NCBI RefSeq assembly: GCF_029144185.1
Contig: NZ_CP110232.1
Coordinates: 1,358,164-1,422,163, forward strand
DNA: 64,000 nucleotides
Direction: 5' to 3'
From: Vagococcus intermedius
GTDB taxonomy: Bacteria > Bacillota > Bacilli > Lactobacillales > Vagococcaceae
This document shows, one piece after another, positions 49,417 to 59,178 of this stretch (its first letter is position 1; each line of letters begins with the position of its first letter). A model generated the notes under the pieces. It had not been told where the DNA came from, did not search any database, and worked only from the letters and a program-made list of their open reading frames with translations. A program made the position numbers and the translations under genes.

Positions 49417-50058
49417 TTAATCATCAATCCATGGTAGATGACTTAGTTTATCCATTAACCCCATATTAGATCTTACTAGCTCGGCATAAAAGAAATTGCC
49501 TCCATTTTCATAAAGGTGTCCTCTATTATATTTAAAAGCTCGTAAAGATAAATAACGATATGTTTTTTCTGTAGTATTCCCTAACATTGGCGCTAAGACT
49601 TCCTTAGAATACTTTTCCGCCAACTCGACAGAATGTTTGCCACCATGTTGTTTTACATAAGGAATGTAGTTACTACCAAAATTATAAGCTTGTACGCCAG
49701 TCCAAATATCTACCTCTTGTCGCTCGGCCTCTGTCAAAACTTCTGTTAAGTGTATCACACCTGTTTTAATACTTTCTTCGGAGTTAGTAATTTGATCTGT
49801 TTCGCCATACTTACTCTCACTACTTTGCATCAAGTCAATATGATCCCCTTTTGTTTCAGTTAAAATAATCGACAGGACTAAATCTTCATAATCAGCTACA
49901 CCTAACTCTTGTGTCACTTGGTGAACTGTTGGACGCCAAGCATTCACCTCATCTACCTGACTTTTAACGCGATATAGTAAAATACCTATTATTAAAATAA
50001 CAGCTAGAACTAATATTACTACTATTTTTTTTAAGACACCACGCTTCTTTTTTTTCAT
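49417..50058 (-). CDS. Pmp23-like lysozyme-fold muralytic protein
   Basis: The 213-residue protein has a basic N-terminus, one membrane helix (about 11-30), and an extracellular domain with TETKGDHIDLMQSSES, GVQAYNFGSNYI and RAFKYNRGH, the signature of the lysozyme-like family that includes pneumococcal Pmp23 and the CwlT N-domain. The Glu in TETKG is the likely catalytic acid. It probably trims peptidoglycan at the membrane. The P-type ATPase gene follows after 27 bp, which may mean co-transcription. Confidence 0.87.
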   Translation of the reverse strand: MKKKKRGVLKKIVVILVLAVILIIGILLYRVKSQVDEVNAWRPTVHQVTQELGVADYEDLVLSIILTETKGDHIDLMQSSESKYGETDQITNSEESIKTGVIHLTEVLTEAERQEVDIWTGVQAYNFGSNYIPYVKQHGGKHSVELAEKYSKEVLAPMLGNTTEKTYRYLSLRAFKYNRGHLYENGGNFFYAELVRSNMGLMDKLSHLPWIDD

Positions 50059-50223
50059 TTAATCAACTCTACCCTTTCCTTAACACCCATGACGAAATTA
50101 AAGGGCTACTATCTATTTTTATATAACCTATCTTCAAAATTCTATCATACTATAGAACGAAAAAAAACAACAGACTAGACTATTTTCTTAAAAAAAACTA
50201 TAGAATAATTACGCATCAAATAG

Positions 50224-50248
50224 ATAATCTTTAGTGACTAAAGATTAT
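50224..50248. promoter_or_regulatory. Perfect 25-bp palindrome, candidate operator
   Basis: ATAATCTTTAGT and ACTAAAGATTAT are exact complements around a central G. No T tract follows in either direction, so a protein-binding site is more likely than a terminator. It lies 57 bp before the predicted -35 box of the transporter gene. Confidence 0.4.
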
Positions 50249-50304
50249 TCTCTCCACTGAGTTTACTATTTATCCTAACTTTTTAATTTATCACTAAATC
50301 CAAG

Positions 50305-50333
50305 TTGACATTTAACCAGCCAAATGCTATTTT
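50305..50333 (+). promoter_or_regulatory. Predicted promoter of the acetate transporter gene
   Basis: TTGACA (50305-50310), 17 bp, TATTTT (50328-50333). Confidence 0.55.
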
Positions 50334-50370
50334 TAACTGGTTGTTTATTTTTAATTTAAGGGAGAATATT

Positions 50371-50982
50371 ATGTCACAACAAGAAATTACAGTAAAACAT
50401 AAACTAATTGATCCGTCAGCAATCGGACTATTTGGTTTAGCAATGGTTACACTTGTCGCTTCATCACAAAAATTAGAATGGACCGAAGGAGTTGGCGGCG
50501 TTATTCCTTGGGCAATCTTTTTAGGTGGTATCTTACAAATTGTTGCCGCAGTTTATGATGCAAAAGAAAATAATGTCTTTGGTGCAACAGCATTCTTCGG
50601 CTATGGTTTCTTTTGGTTAGGGACAGCCACTGCCTGGTTAGTTCAAAATGGTGTCTTTGGCAAAGCGCTACAAGCAACTTATGATCCAAAACAGCTTGGA
50701 TTCGCCTTTATTGGGTATTTAATTTTTACAATTTTCATGACAATTGGTGCCATGGAAACACACAAGGTATTATTCATTATTTTTGTTTTAATCGATTTCT
50801 TATTTATTGGACTAGCTTTATCAACTTTAGGTGTAGCTGTAGATTTCTTCCACATGCTAGCAGCTATTTCCGAATTATTAATTTCATTATTCTCATTTTA
50901 TGGAAGTGCAGCAGCAGTATTGAACAAACACTTCGGTCGTACGTTCTTACCTGTCGGTAAGCCTTTTGGGATTTTTAAATAA
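50371..50982 (+). CDS. Acetate/succinate transporter, GPR1/FUN34/YaaH (SatP) family
   Basis: The 203-residue protein has six hydrophobic helices and the family start DPSAIGLFGLAMVT, a variant of the NPxPLGL motif, with FGYGFFWLG in the middle. The family moves acetate and succinate by proton symport or as a channel. The ATG at 50371 follows AAGGGAG; the frame is open upstream through the promoter. It is a single gene, and a strong terminator shared with a minus-strand small gene follows. Confidence 0.9.
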   Translation: MSQQEITVKHKLIDPSAIGLFGLAMVTLVASSQKLEWTEGVGGVIPWAIFLGGILQIVAAVYDAKENNVFGATAFFGYGFFWLGTATAWLVQNGVFGKALQATYDPKQLGFAFIGYLIFTIFMTIGAMETHKVLFIIFVLIDFLFIGLALSTLGVAVDFFHMLAAISELLISLFSFYGSAAAVLNKHFGRTFLPVGKPFGIFK

Positions 50983-51092
50983 GAATAACAAAACGCCATA
51001 GAGACTGGTACTACTATAACGATACTAAAGAATGACGAAAAAATAACCCATTAAATTTTTTTATTAAAAACAGTTATTTTTACAAAAAAACC

Positions 51093-51130
51093 AAAAGCAC
51101 GCATCCTGTTAAATAGGGATGCGTGCTTTT
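51093..51130. terminator. Bidirectional terminator after the acetate transporter
   Basis: AAAAGCACGCATCC and GGATGCGTGCTTTT arms with a 10-nt loop. T tracts on both strands; on the minus strand it would end the 49-residue gene. Confidence 0.88.
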
Positions 51131-51235
51131 ACTTTCAACTGTACCAATTTAAATTCACAAATAAGGATTTGATTAGCTTTTAAGAATCGAACACTTATCA
51201 CAAACTGAGACCCTATCTAACTAAATTTCAATTAA

Positions 51236-51385
51236 CTATTTGCTCTTTTTATAACTGCTCACTAAAAAAACTGTTGCCATTAAAAGAAAGACGCTTAATA
51301 AACCAATATTTCTATCAATAATATATTGAATAACCCCGATTACTACACTACTTATACCAATTAAAAAATCAATTTTCTTTTCCAT
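51236..51385 (-). CDS. Small membrane protein of 49 residues
   Basis: ATG 51383-51385 to TAG 51236-51238. The peptide starts MEKKIDFLIGISS, has two hydrophobic helices (about 7-22 and 28-43) with a short IIDRN turn, and ends SSYKKSK. A GGTAGG sequence precedes the ATG closely, with AAAGGG further up, and a promoter (51410-51438) and terminator fit the same unit. I recognise no family. It may belong with the envelope genes just upstream. Confidence 0.6.
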   Translation of the reverse strand: MEKKIDFLIGISSVVIGVIQYIIDRNIGLLSVFLLMATVFLVSSYKKSK

Positions 51386-51708
51386 CCTACCAACCCTTTC
51401 GATAGTTAAAATTTAAATCTAAATTATTTTTTAGTCAAATGAATATTCACTACGTATTAAAAAATAGACGATGATAGTAACAAATAAAAAACCTAAGTTG
51501 ATAACTATACATTATTTTTAAGCGGCCGTTAAATAACTAAAGTATTCATTGGATTTGGTAAACTAACTCTTTTATTATCTTTTTGGAGCACCCTGTTTAA
51601 TAACGTTACTTGCATACGCAACTATTGATTTTAACTCCTAATGATGATATATCTGTTTTCATGTTTATTAGAAGTTAATATTTTTGTAAACCCTAAAATA
51701 ACAGCTTA
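51386..51708. other. Intergenic region between the small membrane protein and the thioredoxin-like gene
   Basis: Apart from the promoter at 51410-51438 I see only AT-rich DNA and an 18-codon ORF without a ribosome site, which I do not call. Confidence 0.4.
51410..51438 (-). promoter_or_regulatory. Predicted promoter of the 49-residue membrane protein gene
   Basis: TTGACT (51433-51438), 17 bp, TAAATT (51410-51415) on the minus strand. Confidence 0.5.
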
Positions 51709-52214
51709 TTAATTATTATGCTGATGATATTTCCTGATTAAGTCAATTAGATCGTTTTCCAACTCTTTTTGTTGCTTACTGGTTAATTTTTTTACAGTCG
51801 CGTTATGATTTTTAACCGTCCCTATATGTATTTGACGATAACCATCATCACTGATACTTATAATTAGCGGTACAACCAATTGTGTATATGAGGTCTGCTT
51901 AACGACATAATTTTCTAGCTTTATTTTATCTTTTAGATCAAGCTGATGTGTCTCTACAAAAAAGCTTGCTCATGATTAGTAATCAGTATTTCTTTAAATA
52001 TTGGAGATAATTCTTTGCACCAAGGACAATCATTAAACCCAAATAAATAGATACCTGCTTTATTTTTTACTAGTGATTCGATTACTAAAGATGAATTTTT
52101 TTTGATAAACGGGGGCTGACGAGTAGTTATTTCTAAAGTGGTAACGACAACCACCATTACTATCAATAAAAATAATAACTTGAAATAGTTAACGTTCCCA
52201 TCCACCATGTCCAT
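51709..52214 (-). pseudogene. Membrane-anchored thioredoxin-like protein, interrupted by a -1 frame change
   Basis: Frame 0 runs from an ATG at 52214 through a membrane helix (about residues 10-28) and a thioredoxin active site FNDCPWCKELSPIFKE, then hits TAG at 51954-51956. The next frame (-1) continues for 82 codons to TAA at 51709, and encodes the missing thioredoxin part, including VVPLIISI with the expected cis-proline. Together they make a normal 168-residue protein. The switch point is T TTT TTG directly before TAG, a classic -1 slippery heptamer, so programmed frameshifting or RNA polymerase slippage is possible. A true mutation or a homopolymer sequencing error is equally plausible. 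The start overlaps the lipoprotein gene by 26 nt. Confidence 0.7.
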
Positions 52215-52932
52215 AACAACTATTTGCCTTTCCTCTTGCACTAGGATCTCCTGATGCAGTCGTTCCATCTTTACAAAGTCCTGTTATGCCACTTTCAGTA
52301 TCTCGTTGAGTAATAGTCGCTTCGGGTTGTCTGACTTCGGCTTCCTCGGCTTCACGTTGTTTGGCTTCTGCTTCTTCAGCTTCACGTTGTTCGGCTTCTG
52401 CTTCCTCGGCTTCACGTTGTTTGGCTTCTGCTTCCTCAGCTTCACGTTGTTTGGCTTCTGTTTCTTCAGCTTCACGTTGTTTGGCTTCTGCTTCCTCGGC
52501 TTCACGTTGTTTGGCTTCTGCTTCCTCAGCTTCACGTTGTTTAGCTTCTGCTTCCTCGGCTTCACGTTGTTTGGCTTCTGCTTCCTCGGCTTCACGTTGT
52601 TTGGCTTCTGCTTCCTCAACTTCACGTTGTTTGGCTGCTGCTTCCTCGGCTTCACGTTGTTTAGCTTCTGCTTCTTCAGCTTCACGTTGTTTGGCTTCTG
52701 CTTCCTTGGCTTCACGTTGTTTTGTTTTTTCTTTTTTTATTTCACGTTTTTCAATTTCTTTTTTTGACTCTTTTTTGTGGGTACTGTCAGTTTCTTCAAT
52801 ACTTTCTTTTGTTTTTTTTACCTCAGATATTGTAGCAGAATCCTGAGAAACATCTGTTTCAGAACTGCTTGAACAGCCAGATACCATTACCAATGATAAA
52901 AAAAGAGTAGTTACTAATAAATACTTTTTCAT
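52189..52932 (-). CDS. Lipoprotein with a charged 10-residue repeat and DUF3761-like C-terminus
   Basis: The 247-residue protein has a lipoprotein signal with lipobox VSGC (Cys20), a Ser/Lys/Glu-rich spacer, thirteen copies of KQREAEEAEA (about 70-200) predicted to form a long charged helix, and a C-terminal part LCKDGTTASG...RGKANSCYGHGG. The C-terminus resembles DUF3761, a small two-cysteine domain also written CRDGT...CSHHGG in other proteins. The helix could hold that domain away from the membrane. The two cysteines and the overlapping thioredoxin-like gene suggest a redox partnership. A GGAGGAG ribosome site precedes the ATG. Confidence 0.82.
   Translation of the reverse strand: MKKYLLVTTLFLSLVMVSGCSSSSETDVSQDSATISEVKKTKESIEETDSTHKKESKKEIEKREIKKEKTKQREAKEAEAKQREAEEAEAKQREAEEAAAKQREVEEAEAKQREAEEAEAKQREAEEAEAKQREAEEAEAKQREAEEAEAKQREAEETEAKQREAEEAEAKQREAEEAEAEQREAEEAEAKQREAEEAEVRQPEATITQRDTESGITGLCKDGTTASGDPSARGKANSCYGHGGWER
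52333..52722 (-). repeat. Thirteen tandem 30-bp units in the lipoprotein gene
   Basis: Each unit encodes KQREAEEAEA or a variant. The DNA copies differ mainly at silent sites, so the array is under length but not strict sequence uniformity. Confidence 0.92.
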
Positions 52933-53304
52933 AAAATCTCCTCCAAACGTTTATTTATAAATAATACGCTTTATAACAAACTAATTCTATAAAAACCGAT
53001 GTTTAAAGTGTTTTTTTGCATAAAAATAACCGTTTTTTACAAAAACGTCTTATTACAACTGCGTCTAAGTTAGCAGATTTTGAAAAAAATAATCGAATTC
53101 ATAAAAAAGGATAAGGATTTTTGAAAATTGACGGTAAAAATCTGATAATAACCAGTTTAGCCCTTTATTTACTTATCTTTTTTTAAATAAAAAATACGGT
53201 TATTTGTCTCCGATAGTTTATCGAAAACAAATAACCGTATAGTAGATTTTTTTATTATCTCATGTTAAGGCATCACCCTCACAATAAATAATTTTTAATT
53301 CTTT
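52933..53304. other. Intergenic region between the lipoprotein gene and apt
   Basis: It contains the apt terminator (53190-53245) and presumably the lipoprotein promoter, for which GTTATAAAG near 52970 is a poor -10 candidate. No gene is seen. Confidence 0.4.
53190..53245 (-). terminator. Terminator of the recJ-apt operon
   Basis: ATACGGTTATTTGT and ACAAATAACCGTAT arms with a 19-nt loop that contains a further CGATA/TATCG hairpin; T-rich downstream. Confidence 0.8.
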
Positions 53305-53817
53305 TTAAAACTCCATCAAACGTAAAATATCATAACCTTCAATTTTAGCACGTCCATTTAAGTCCATTAACTCAATTAAGAATGCACAACCAACAACAAT
53401 CCCACCTAATTTTTCAATTAATTCAATTGTCGCCTCAATTGTACCACCAGTCGCTAATAAATCATCACAGATCAAAACACGTTGTCCAGGTTTAATAGCA
53501 TCTTTGTGTAACGTCAAAATATCAGAACCATACTCTAAACCATAATCTACTTCAATTGTCTCTCTTGGTAATTTTCCTTTTTTACGGGCAGGTGCAAAGC
53601 CAATACCTAGTTCATAAGCCACTGGACACCCAATAATAAAACCACGAGCTTCCGGTCCGACTACCATATCAACTTTTTTTTCTTTCGCATAATCCACGAT
53701 TTGTTTTGTTGCTTCACGATAAGCATCTCCATCACCCATCAATGGAGAAATATCTCTAAATGTTACACCTTCAACTGGGTAGTTTGGAATACTTGCAATA
53801 TAATCTTTTAAGTTCAC
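53305..53817 (-). CDS. apt: Adenine phosphoribosyltransferase
   Basis: Apt salvages adenine to AMP with PRPP. The 170-residue protein has the PRTase motif [23 protein letters not shown] and the [11 protein letters not shown] loop. The start is GTG at 53815-53817, overlapping the recJ TAG by one base, with GGAGGA upstream; an in-frame extension to 53844 lies inside recJ. The recJ-apt order is the one found in Bacillus. Confidence 0.95.
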   Translation of the reverse strand: MNLKDYIASIPNYPVEGVTFRDISPLMGDGDAYREATKQIVDYAKEKKVDMVVGPEARGFIIGCPVAYELGIGFAPARKKGKLPRETIEVDYGLEYGSDILTLHKDAIKPGQRVLICDDLLATGGTIEATIELIEKLGGIVVGCAFLIELMDLNGRAKIEGYDILRLMEF

Positions 53818-56147
53818 TATTTTTCCTCCTGTAGCAATAGCCAATTTTTCAATTCATTAGCACTACTATATAATAAGAATTTTTCAGCAATGATTTTCTG
53901 TTCACGCTGTTGATACACAAGACTACTGTTTAATTGTTTTTTTTCAGGTTCTTCAACCTTTGTCATAATACCGCTATCTATTGTAACAAATCCTAAGTCA
54001 AAAAACACTTGAATCATAAAAATAAGTAAAGTTTCGTCTATTTTTAAAAACTTTGCTACGTCTTTTAACTTATAACGCACATCAACTTGTTCAAACTCTG
54101 CTATAAACTTGAATAACTTGCCAAATTGTTCTCTACTTGGCATACCATTAAGATAACATTGTTCGTTAGACTCAGCGTATAAATATAATCTAGGAACTTT
54201 AATTTTATCTAAAACTGTCTTTAAATCGCTGACTATTATCGGGCAATCCACAATAACTGCTTGTTCCCAATTTTTAGTTAATAATTCCGATTCCGTTACA
54301 CTATTTCCAGTTAACACAATTGTACTCGAAGGTACTAATTGGTATCTCTTGACATACTTTTTATCAGAAATAATAAATAAAGTTTTATCTGCTTGATAAT
54401 TTTGTATCTCCAGTTTTTTTCCTCTTAAATCAAACAATTGAAAACCTGCGATTTGATAGTCTTTTACTAAAAGTTGTGGTTTACGACGACCATTCCACTC
54501 ATTAATGGCTAATTGGCCGACAACTTTTAGGTCATCCGATGTTGCTAATTCTTGATAATCGGCTCCCATACCAAAGGCAATACAATCTAAACTATCCTCG
54601 GTAGCTGACTCTTTCAATTGAAACTTCAAATGATTTTGATCCGCGCCAATTTGTTTAACCTCTTTTGCTGATACTTTGTCAAATAAGAAATATGGAGCAG
54701 GGTTGTCAGTTCCAAAGGGGGCTAGTAACTTCATTCCTTTAATTTGGTCTAACGTTACTTCTGATAAAGTCAAACTAGCTTCTATCATTAAATCAGGACC
54801 GCTAGAAAAATCGATGCCTTGCTCAGAAATATACTGATTTAAACCTTCTTGTAACTCCATCAGATGATCAGTCGGCAAAGACATGCCCGCTGCCATTTGA
54901 TGACCTCCATAATTAATAAACAATTCACCAACAGAAGATAGTGCTTCATATAAATTAACCTGATCTACACTTCTAGCAGACCCCTTAGCCACTTGTTTAG
55001 TCCTATCTATTCCTAAGACTAAAGCCGGCCTTCCTGTTTCTTGAACAATTTTACTTGCAACAATCCCCAAGACACCTTCATGCCATCCTTCTTTAGCTAA
55101 TACATAAATTTCTTGCTGAGGAAGTGATTGAATCATTTCTTGGGCTTCTTTGATAATTTTTTTGACAATTCCTTGACGTTCATTGTTCACGTTATTAATC
55201 TTAGTCGCCAATACTAAAGCGTCTTCCTCATCAAACGTACTTAACAAGTCGACACCTGGTGACGCATCGCCTAGACGTCCAATAGCATTTAAACGTGGGC
55301 CAATCCCAAATCCGATAGTTTCTTCGGTTAGAGTTTCTAAATCGAGATCTGCTTGTTCGCACAAGGCATGAAGCCCAATTCTTTCTGTCTGTTTTAATAT
55401 TTTAAGACCTAACTGAACCAAGGTTCTATTTTCACCTGTCAATGACACTAAGTCTGCAATAGTCCCAATTGCTACCAAGTCCAACATATCATCAGGAACC
55501 GTCTCCAAGAGTGCTGTGGCTACTTTAAAAGCAACACCGACACCTGCCAAGTCACCAAAAGGATAATTTCCTTCTGGATGCCGCGGATGAACGATCGCAT
55601 AAGCACTCGGTAGCTCTTCTGGGATTTCGTGGTGATCTGTGACAATCACATCAATTCCCACCTCTTTTGCAAAGGTCAAAGCCTCATGGCCGGCTACGCC
55701 GTTGTCAACTGTTATTAACAGTTCAACTCCTTCTTCTTGAAATAATCGCTCATACGTTGCCTTATTTGGTCCATACCCGTCTGTAAAGCGGTCAGGTAGG
55801 TAAAAAGATACTTCACCACCGAGCAATTCAATTGCTTCCTTTAGAACGGTTGTACTCGTGATACCATCTGCATCATAATCGCCATATATCAAAATTTTCT
55901 GTCCCTCAGCAACGGCTTCGTGGATTCTTTTCACGGCTTTTTCCATATCATGAATCAAAAATGGATCATGCAGTGCCTCAATAGTGGGTTCAAAAAAAGT
56001 TACTAACTCTTCTTCTGTTTGTAACTGGCGATTCCATAAGATTGGTGCTAAAAAACTTGGTAAGTCCTGCGACTCTAACCAAGGAACTAGCTGCTCTGAG
56101 CCAGGTTGAAGGTCACTAATCTTCCATGTATATATTGATTTTTTCAA
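53817..56147 (-). CDS. recJ: Single-stranded-DNA exonuclease RecJ
   Basis: RecJ degrades single-stranded DNA 5' to 3' in recombination and mismatch repair. The 776-residue protein has the DHH motifs [21 protein letters not shown] and VTDHHEIP, the DHHA1 segment [10 protein letters not shown], an OB domain, and the extra C-terminal region of about 200 residues found in Firmicutes. Confidence 0.95.
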   Translation of the reverse strand: MKKSIYTWKISDLQPGSEQLVPWLESQDLPSFLAPILWNRQLQTEEELVTFFEPTIEALHDPFLIHDMEKAVKRIHEAVAEGQKILIYGDYDADGITSTTVLKEAIELLGGEVSFYLPDRFTDGYGPNKATYERLFQEEGVELLITVDNGVAGHEALTFAKEVGIDVIVTDHHEIPEELPSAYAIVHPRHPEGNYPFGDLAGVGVAFKVATALLETVPDDMLDLVAIGTIADLVSLTGENRTLVQLGLKILKQTERIGLHALCEQADLDLETLTEETIGFGIGPRLNAIGRLGDASPGVDLLSTFDEEDALVLATKINNVNNERQGIVKKIIKEAQEMIQSLPQQEIYVLAKEGWHEGVLGIVASKIVQETGRPALVLGIDRTKQVAKGSARSVDQVNLYEALSSVGELFINYGGHQMAAGMSLPTDHLMELQEGLNQYISEQGIDFSSGPDLMIEASLTLSEVTLDQIKGMKLLAPFGTDNPAPYFLFDKVSAKEVKQIGADQNHLKFQLKESATEDSLDCIAFGMGADYQELATSDDLKVVGQLAINEWNGRRKPQLLVKDYQIAGFQLFDLRGKKLEIQNYQADKTLFIISDKKYVKRYQLVPSSTIVLTGNSVTESELLTKNWEQAVIVDCPIIVSDLKTVLDKIKVPRLYLYAESNEQCYLNGMPSREQFGKLFKFIAEFEQVDVRYKLKDVAKFLKIDETLLIFMIQVFFDLGFVTIDSGIMTKVEEPEKKQLNSSLVYQQREQKIIAEKFLLYSSANELKNWLLLQEEK

Positions 56148-56246
56148 GTCATCACTCCTAACTTCCTCATTATATCAAAAAAAATAATGCTTTACCTAAC
56201 TTATTCACGGATACTTTTTTATTATTAGGTAAGAGTGAAAAATAAA

Positions 56247-56280
56247 AAGTACCCTAACACTATGACATGTTAAGGTACTT
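56247..56280 (-). terminator. Terminator of the LapA-like gene
   Basis: AAGTACC(T)TAACA and TGTTAGGGTACTT arms with an 8-nt loop and T5 on the minus strand; it separates this unit from recJ. Confidence 0.75.
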
Positions 56281-56289
56281 AAGCAAGGC

Positions 56290-56694
56290 TTAAGAGTCAA
56301 CTAGTTGATCTGTCTTGACAGAAGAGGCTACTTCAATTACTGGGTTGCCATTGCTTCCATTTTCCAGTTCTTTGATCCGTTCCTCTTTTTCTACTAACTT
56401 TTCTTCTAAATCCGTTAATTTTTGTTTCATTTTTTTATCGTGTTTTTCAGTACTTGTTTCTAACTCCGTTTTCAAACGTTTAATTTCTTTACGTTGTTTT
56501 AAGTAACTCGAAAACCATGTTACAAAGACAATTAACGCGCCTAAGATTGTTGACCCTAAAATGATAAAAATTAAAGGGGCTTGGATATTAGTAAAACCAA
56601 AATTGACGATTACTCGATGAGTATTCACCACAGAAAAAATAACCACGATACAGACTAAAATAAAACTTGTAATAATTTTTCGATGATCTTTCAT
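56290..56694 (-). CDS. LapA-domain (DUF1049) membrane protein
   Basis: The 134-residue protein has two hydrophobic helices (about 6-26 and 40-62) joined by a VNTHRVIVNFGF loop, then a charged coiled coil (about 65-112) on the cytoplasmic side. This matches the LapA family, whose role in Gram-positive cells is unknown. It follows the SDR gene by 14 bp and belongs to the rnz-SDR-lapA unit. Confidence 0.82.
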   Translation of the reverse strand: MKDHRKIITSFILVCIVVIFSVVNTHRVIVNFGFTNIQAPLIFIILGSTILGALIVFVTWFSSYLKQRKEIKRLKTELETSTEKHDKKMKQKLTDLEEKLVEKEERIKELENGSNGNPVIEVASSVKTDQLVDS

Positions 56695-56708
56695 TTTATT
56701 TGCTCCTT

Positions 56709-57521
56709 TTATTTCGTATTAAATACATTCCCAGTTAAAAAATCCCCAATTTTAGGAAATAATATATAAGCTTTATTGGCAACTTCCATCGCTATTGGCG
56801 TGTTTATCTCACGTCTTTTTGTTTTAAATGAACGAACAATTTTTTTAGCTAACTTATCTGGTTCAATCGCTACTTTATCAATTGTATTCAAATAATTACC
56901 CGTCTCATCTGCTCGATCAAAGAAAGCTGTTTTTATTGGCCCAGGATTAACTGTCATAACCGTAATACCTAAGGGTTTTAATTCTAGGCGTAAGGCATTG
57001 GAAAAACTGATTACAGCCGCTTTTGTAGCGCTATAAACACTTGATTTCATCGTCGCTATTTTCCCCGCCTGAGAAGCAATCATCACAATTTGACCCGAAC
57101 CAAACGGCGCCATCTCTAAAGCTACTTTTTGGGTTAGATGCATCAGACCTAGCACGTTCACTTCAAACATTTCCCTTGCAACAGTTAAATCAAACGCCAA
57201 AAAGTCGCGGAATAAACCAAAGCCAGCACAATTAACTAGAATATCGATATTACTGATTTTATTACGTATATCTGCTAACATCTGATCAACCTGCTGAGGA
57301 TCTATCAAATCAAGCTCATAATAAAAAGCCGGTTGACCTGATAATTGCTGACACTTTCTAGCGATAGTAATAAGCTTCTCTTTACGACGTGCACACAAAA
57401 TTACAATGGCTTGTTGGCGGGCTGCTTCATAAGCAATTTGTTCACCCAAACCACTAGAAGCTCCCGTTACTAACACTACTTGTCCTAGTAAGCGTCCACT
57501 CTTATCCCTAACTGTCTTCAT
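56709..57521 (-). CDS. Short-chain dehydrogenase/reductase (YqjQ-like)
   Basis: The 270-residue protein has the classical SDR motifs TGASSGLG for NAD(P), NCAGFG, and the catalytic YSATKA (Tyr-x3-Lys). The C-terminal part carries a hydrophobic stretch. The substrate is unknown; Bacillus YqjQ, beside rnz (YqjK), is the reference by context. The ATG at 57521 overlaps the rnz end by 14 nt; an upstream extension has no ribosome site. Confidence 0.88.
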   Translation of the reverse strand: MKTVRDKSGRLLGQVVLVTGASSGLGEQIAYEAARQQAIVILCARRKEKLITIARKCQQLSGQPAFYYELDLIDPQQVDQMLADIRNKISNIDILVNCAGFGLFRDFLAFDLTVAREMFEVNVLGLMHLTQKVALEMAPFGSGQIVMIASQAGKIATMKSSVYSATKAAVISFSNALRLELKPLGITVMTVNPGPIKTAFFDRADETGNYLNTIDKVAIEPDKLAKKIVRSFKTKRREINTPIAMEVANKAYILFPKIGDFLTGNVFNTK

Positions 57522-58455
57522 GTTTTTTGCCTGTAAATGGGATATCAATCACATCAAAATCTTTAACTATTTTAGTATTTGAAAAAATAGCTTGCGCTTC
57601 TTTCTCCAACTCATATGCTGCTTTTCCGATATAGCGCGCACTGATATGTGTTAGTAATAATTTTTTAGCTCCCGCTGCCATGGCAACTTCTGCAGCTTGA
57701 CGAGTTGTTGAATGGTAATAAGCTTTAGCCAATTTAGCTTCATTTTGGTTAAAGGTACTTTCATGAACCAATAAATCAGCGTCTTTTGCAAGGATGATAC
57801 TGTTGTCATGTTTACGCGTATCACCTAATATTGTCACAATACGCCCTTTTTGTGACTCACCAACAAAATCTTTCCCGTTTAGAATACGACCATCAGGTAA
57901 CTCAACTTTTTTACCACTTTTTAACTTGCCATAAATAGGCCCAGATGGTACCTTTTCAGCTATTAATTTTTCGACTAAAAGCTCTCCTTCATGATCGGCT
58001 TCCTCTACTCGGTAGCCAAAACAAGCAATCCGATGATCTAAAGGTAAGCAGCTCACTTTAAACTGATGATCTTTAAAAATAACTCCTGTTTCATCGATTT
58101 CATTAAAAATTAGAGGATACTTGATATGAGATTCTGAAACTTTTAAACTTGTTTCAACAAAAGCCTTAATTCCTTTTGGTCCAATGATTGTTAACGGACT
58201 GTCACCACCTTGAAATGATCGACTACTCAATAAACCTGGTAAACCAAAAATATGATCCCCGTGTAAATGTGTGATAAAGATCTTTTCAATTTTTCTTGGG
58301 CGAATATGGGTTCTTAATATTTGTTGCTGTGTCCCCTCACCGCAGTCAAATAACCATACAGAATTGCGTTCATCTAACAATTTTAGGGCAATACTTGTTA
58401 CATTACGTTGTTTAGCAGGGACGCCTGCCCCTGTACCTAAAAATTCGATTTCCAT
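57508..58455 (-). CDS. rnz: Ribonuclease Z
   Basis: RNase Z trims tRNA 3' ends before CCA addition. The 315-residue metallo-beta-lactamase-fold enzyme has the zinc motif [27 protein letters not shown] at the start, GDTRKHDNS, and a late THISARY histidine, plus the exosite arm near residues 155-185. It is first in a unit with the SDR and LapA-like genes. Confidence 0.95.
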   Translation of the reverse strand: MEIEFLGTGAGVPAKQRNVTSIALKLLDERNSVWLFDCGEGTQQQILRTHIRPRKIEKIFITHLHGDHIFGLPGLLSSRSFQGGDSPLTIIGPKGIKAFVETSLKVSESHIKYPLIFNEIDETGVIFKDHQFKVSCLPLDHRIACFGYRVEEADHEGELLVEKLIAEKVPSGPIYGKLKSGKKVELPDGRILNGKDFVGESQKGRIVTILGDTRKHDNSIILAKDADLLVHESTFNQNEAKLAKAYYHSTTRQAAEVAMAAGAKKLLLTHISARYIGKAAYELEKEAQAIFSNTKIVKDFDVIDIPFTGKKHEDS

Positions 58456-58494
58456 AAAAACCTAACTTTCTTTTTTATTAACTAGCTTTGTTAG

Positions 58495-59028
58495 CTAGTT
58501 GTTGTCAGTCTCTTTTTCTTTTACTTCTTTTTCTAATTTTTGTGCTTCGGCTAATTCTTGCTCAACCTCTGCATAATCTAGACGGGTAATATGACCACCT
58601 AAATGATTAAAAATCAATTCATTTAAAGGACGATTGTCTTCCTCTTCAGCAATCAACAAGGCCCCTGTTTGACCTTCATCGATTTGTTTGGCAACAAATT
58701 CAAAAATACTCGTTGCCTCTTTTACTTCATTAACATCTTTAGCTCCGCCGATCATACTACCTGCAAACCAACCTAACATCATTCCTAAAGGTCCTCCTAA
58801 TAGTCCCACAAACATTCCAATTGTACTGTCTTTAGCACTATGATTGTTACCAGTAAAATCAATAAAATCATTAATTTCAAACTGATGAGTCCCATCTTCT
58901 TTATGTGTGACTACTGCTAATTGTTCGCCTTTAATTTCTTTGGCTAGATGCATTTTTTTTATTTCTGAAAATGCTTGATAAGATTTACTTTCAATATCAA
59001 AGTTTACTACAATAATTTTTTTAGTCAT
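58495..59028 (-). CDS. DUF1269 domain protein
   Basis: The 177-residue protein begins with a ferredoxin-like IIVVNFDIESKSYQAF segment, has a glycine-rich hydrophobic hairpin (GMFVGLLGGPLGMMLGWFAGSMIGG, split across about residues 72-95), and ends in an acidic coiled tail. Such proteins are abundant in Lactobacillales and uncharacterised. The ATG at 59028 follows GGAG; a GTG three codons earlier overlaps it. Confidence 0.8.
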   Translation of the reverse strand: MTKKIIVVNFDIESKSYQAFSEIKKMHLAKEIKGEQLAVVTHKEDGTHQFEINDFIDFTGNNHSAKDSTIGMFVGLLGGPLGMMLGWFAGSMIGGAKDVNEVKEATSIFEFVAKQIDEGQTGALLIAEEEDNRPLNELIFNHLGGHITRLDYAEVEQELAEAQKLEKEVKEKETDNN

Positions 59029-59129
59029 ATTATCCACTCCTTCGTCATATTACCTTCAACTACTCTTTTTATTGTAACAATAAAAAACAAAATACGAAAC
59101 TAAAGGCTAAAAAAAACTTAAAAATTGTA

Positions 59130-59171
59130 AAAAGAGCTCGAAAACTTATTTATAAGTTTTCGAGCTCTTTT
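59130..59171. terminator. Terminator downstream of obgE
   Basis: AAAAGAGCTCGAAAACTTA and its complement form a 19-bp stem with a 4-nt loop; T runs on both sides. Confidence 0.9.
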
Positions 59172-59178
59172 GCTTACC

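Larger units (their letters stand above)
50059..50370. other. Intergenic region between the Pmp23-like gene and the acetate transporter
   Basis: It carries the promoters of two divergent genes and a perfect 25-bp palindrome at 50224-50248. No gene is seen. Confidence 0.5.

Noticed and set aside
51606..51662. 18-codon minus-strand ORF
   Set aside because: No ribosome site, promoter or terminator is associated with it.
52284..52846. Open frames in other frames of the 30-bp repeat array
   Set aside because: They are low-complexity shadows of the lipoprotein repeat.
58480..58500. AACTAGCT...AGCTAGTT inverted repeat as terminator of the DUF1269 gene
   Set aside because: The minus-strand 3' side is A-rich, not T-rich, so termination is not supported.
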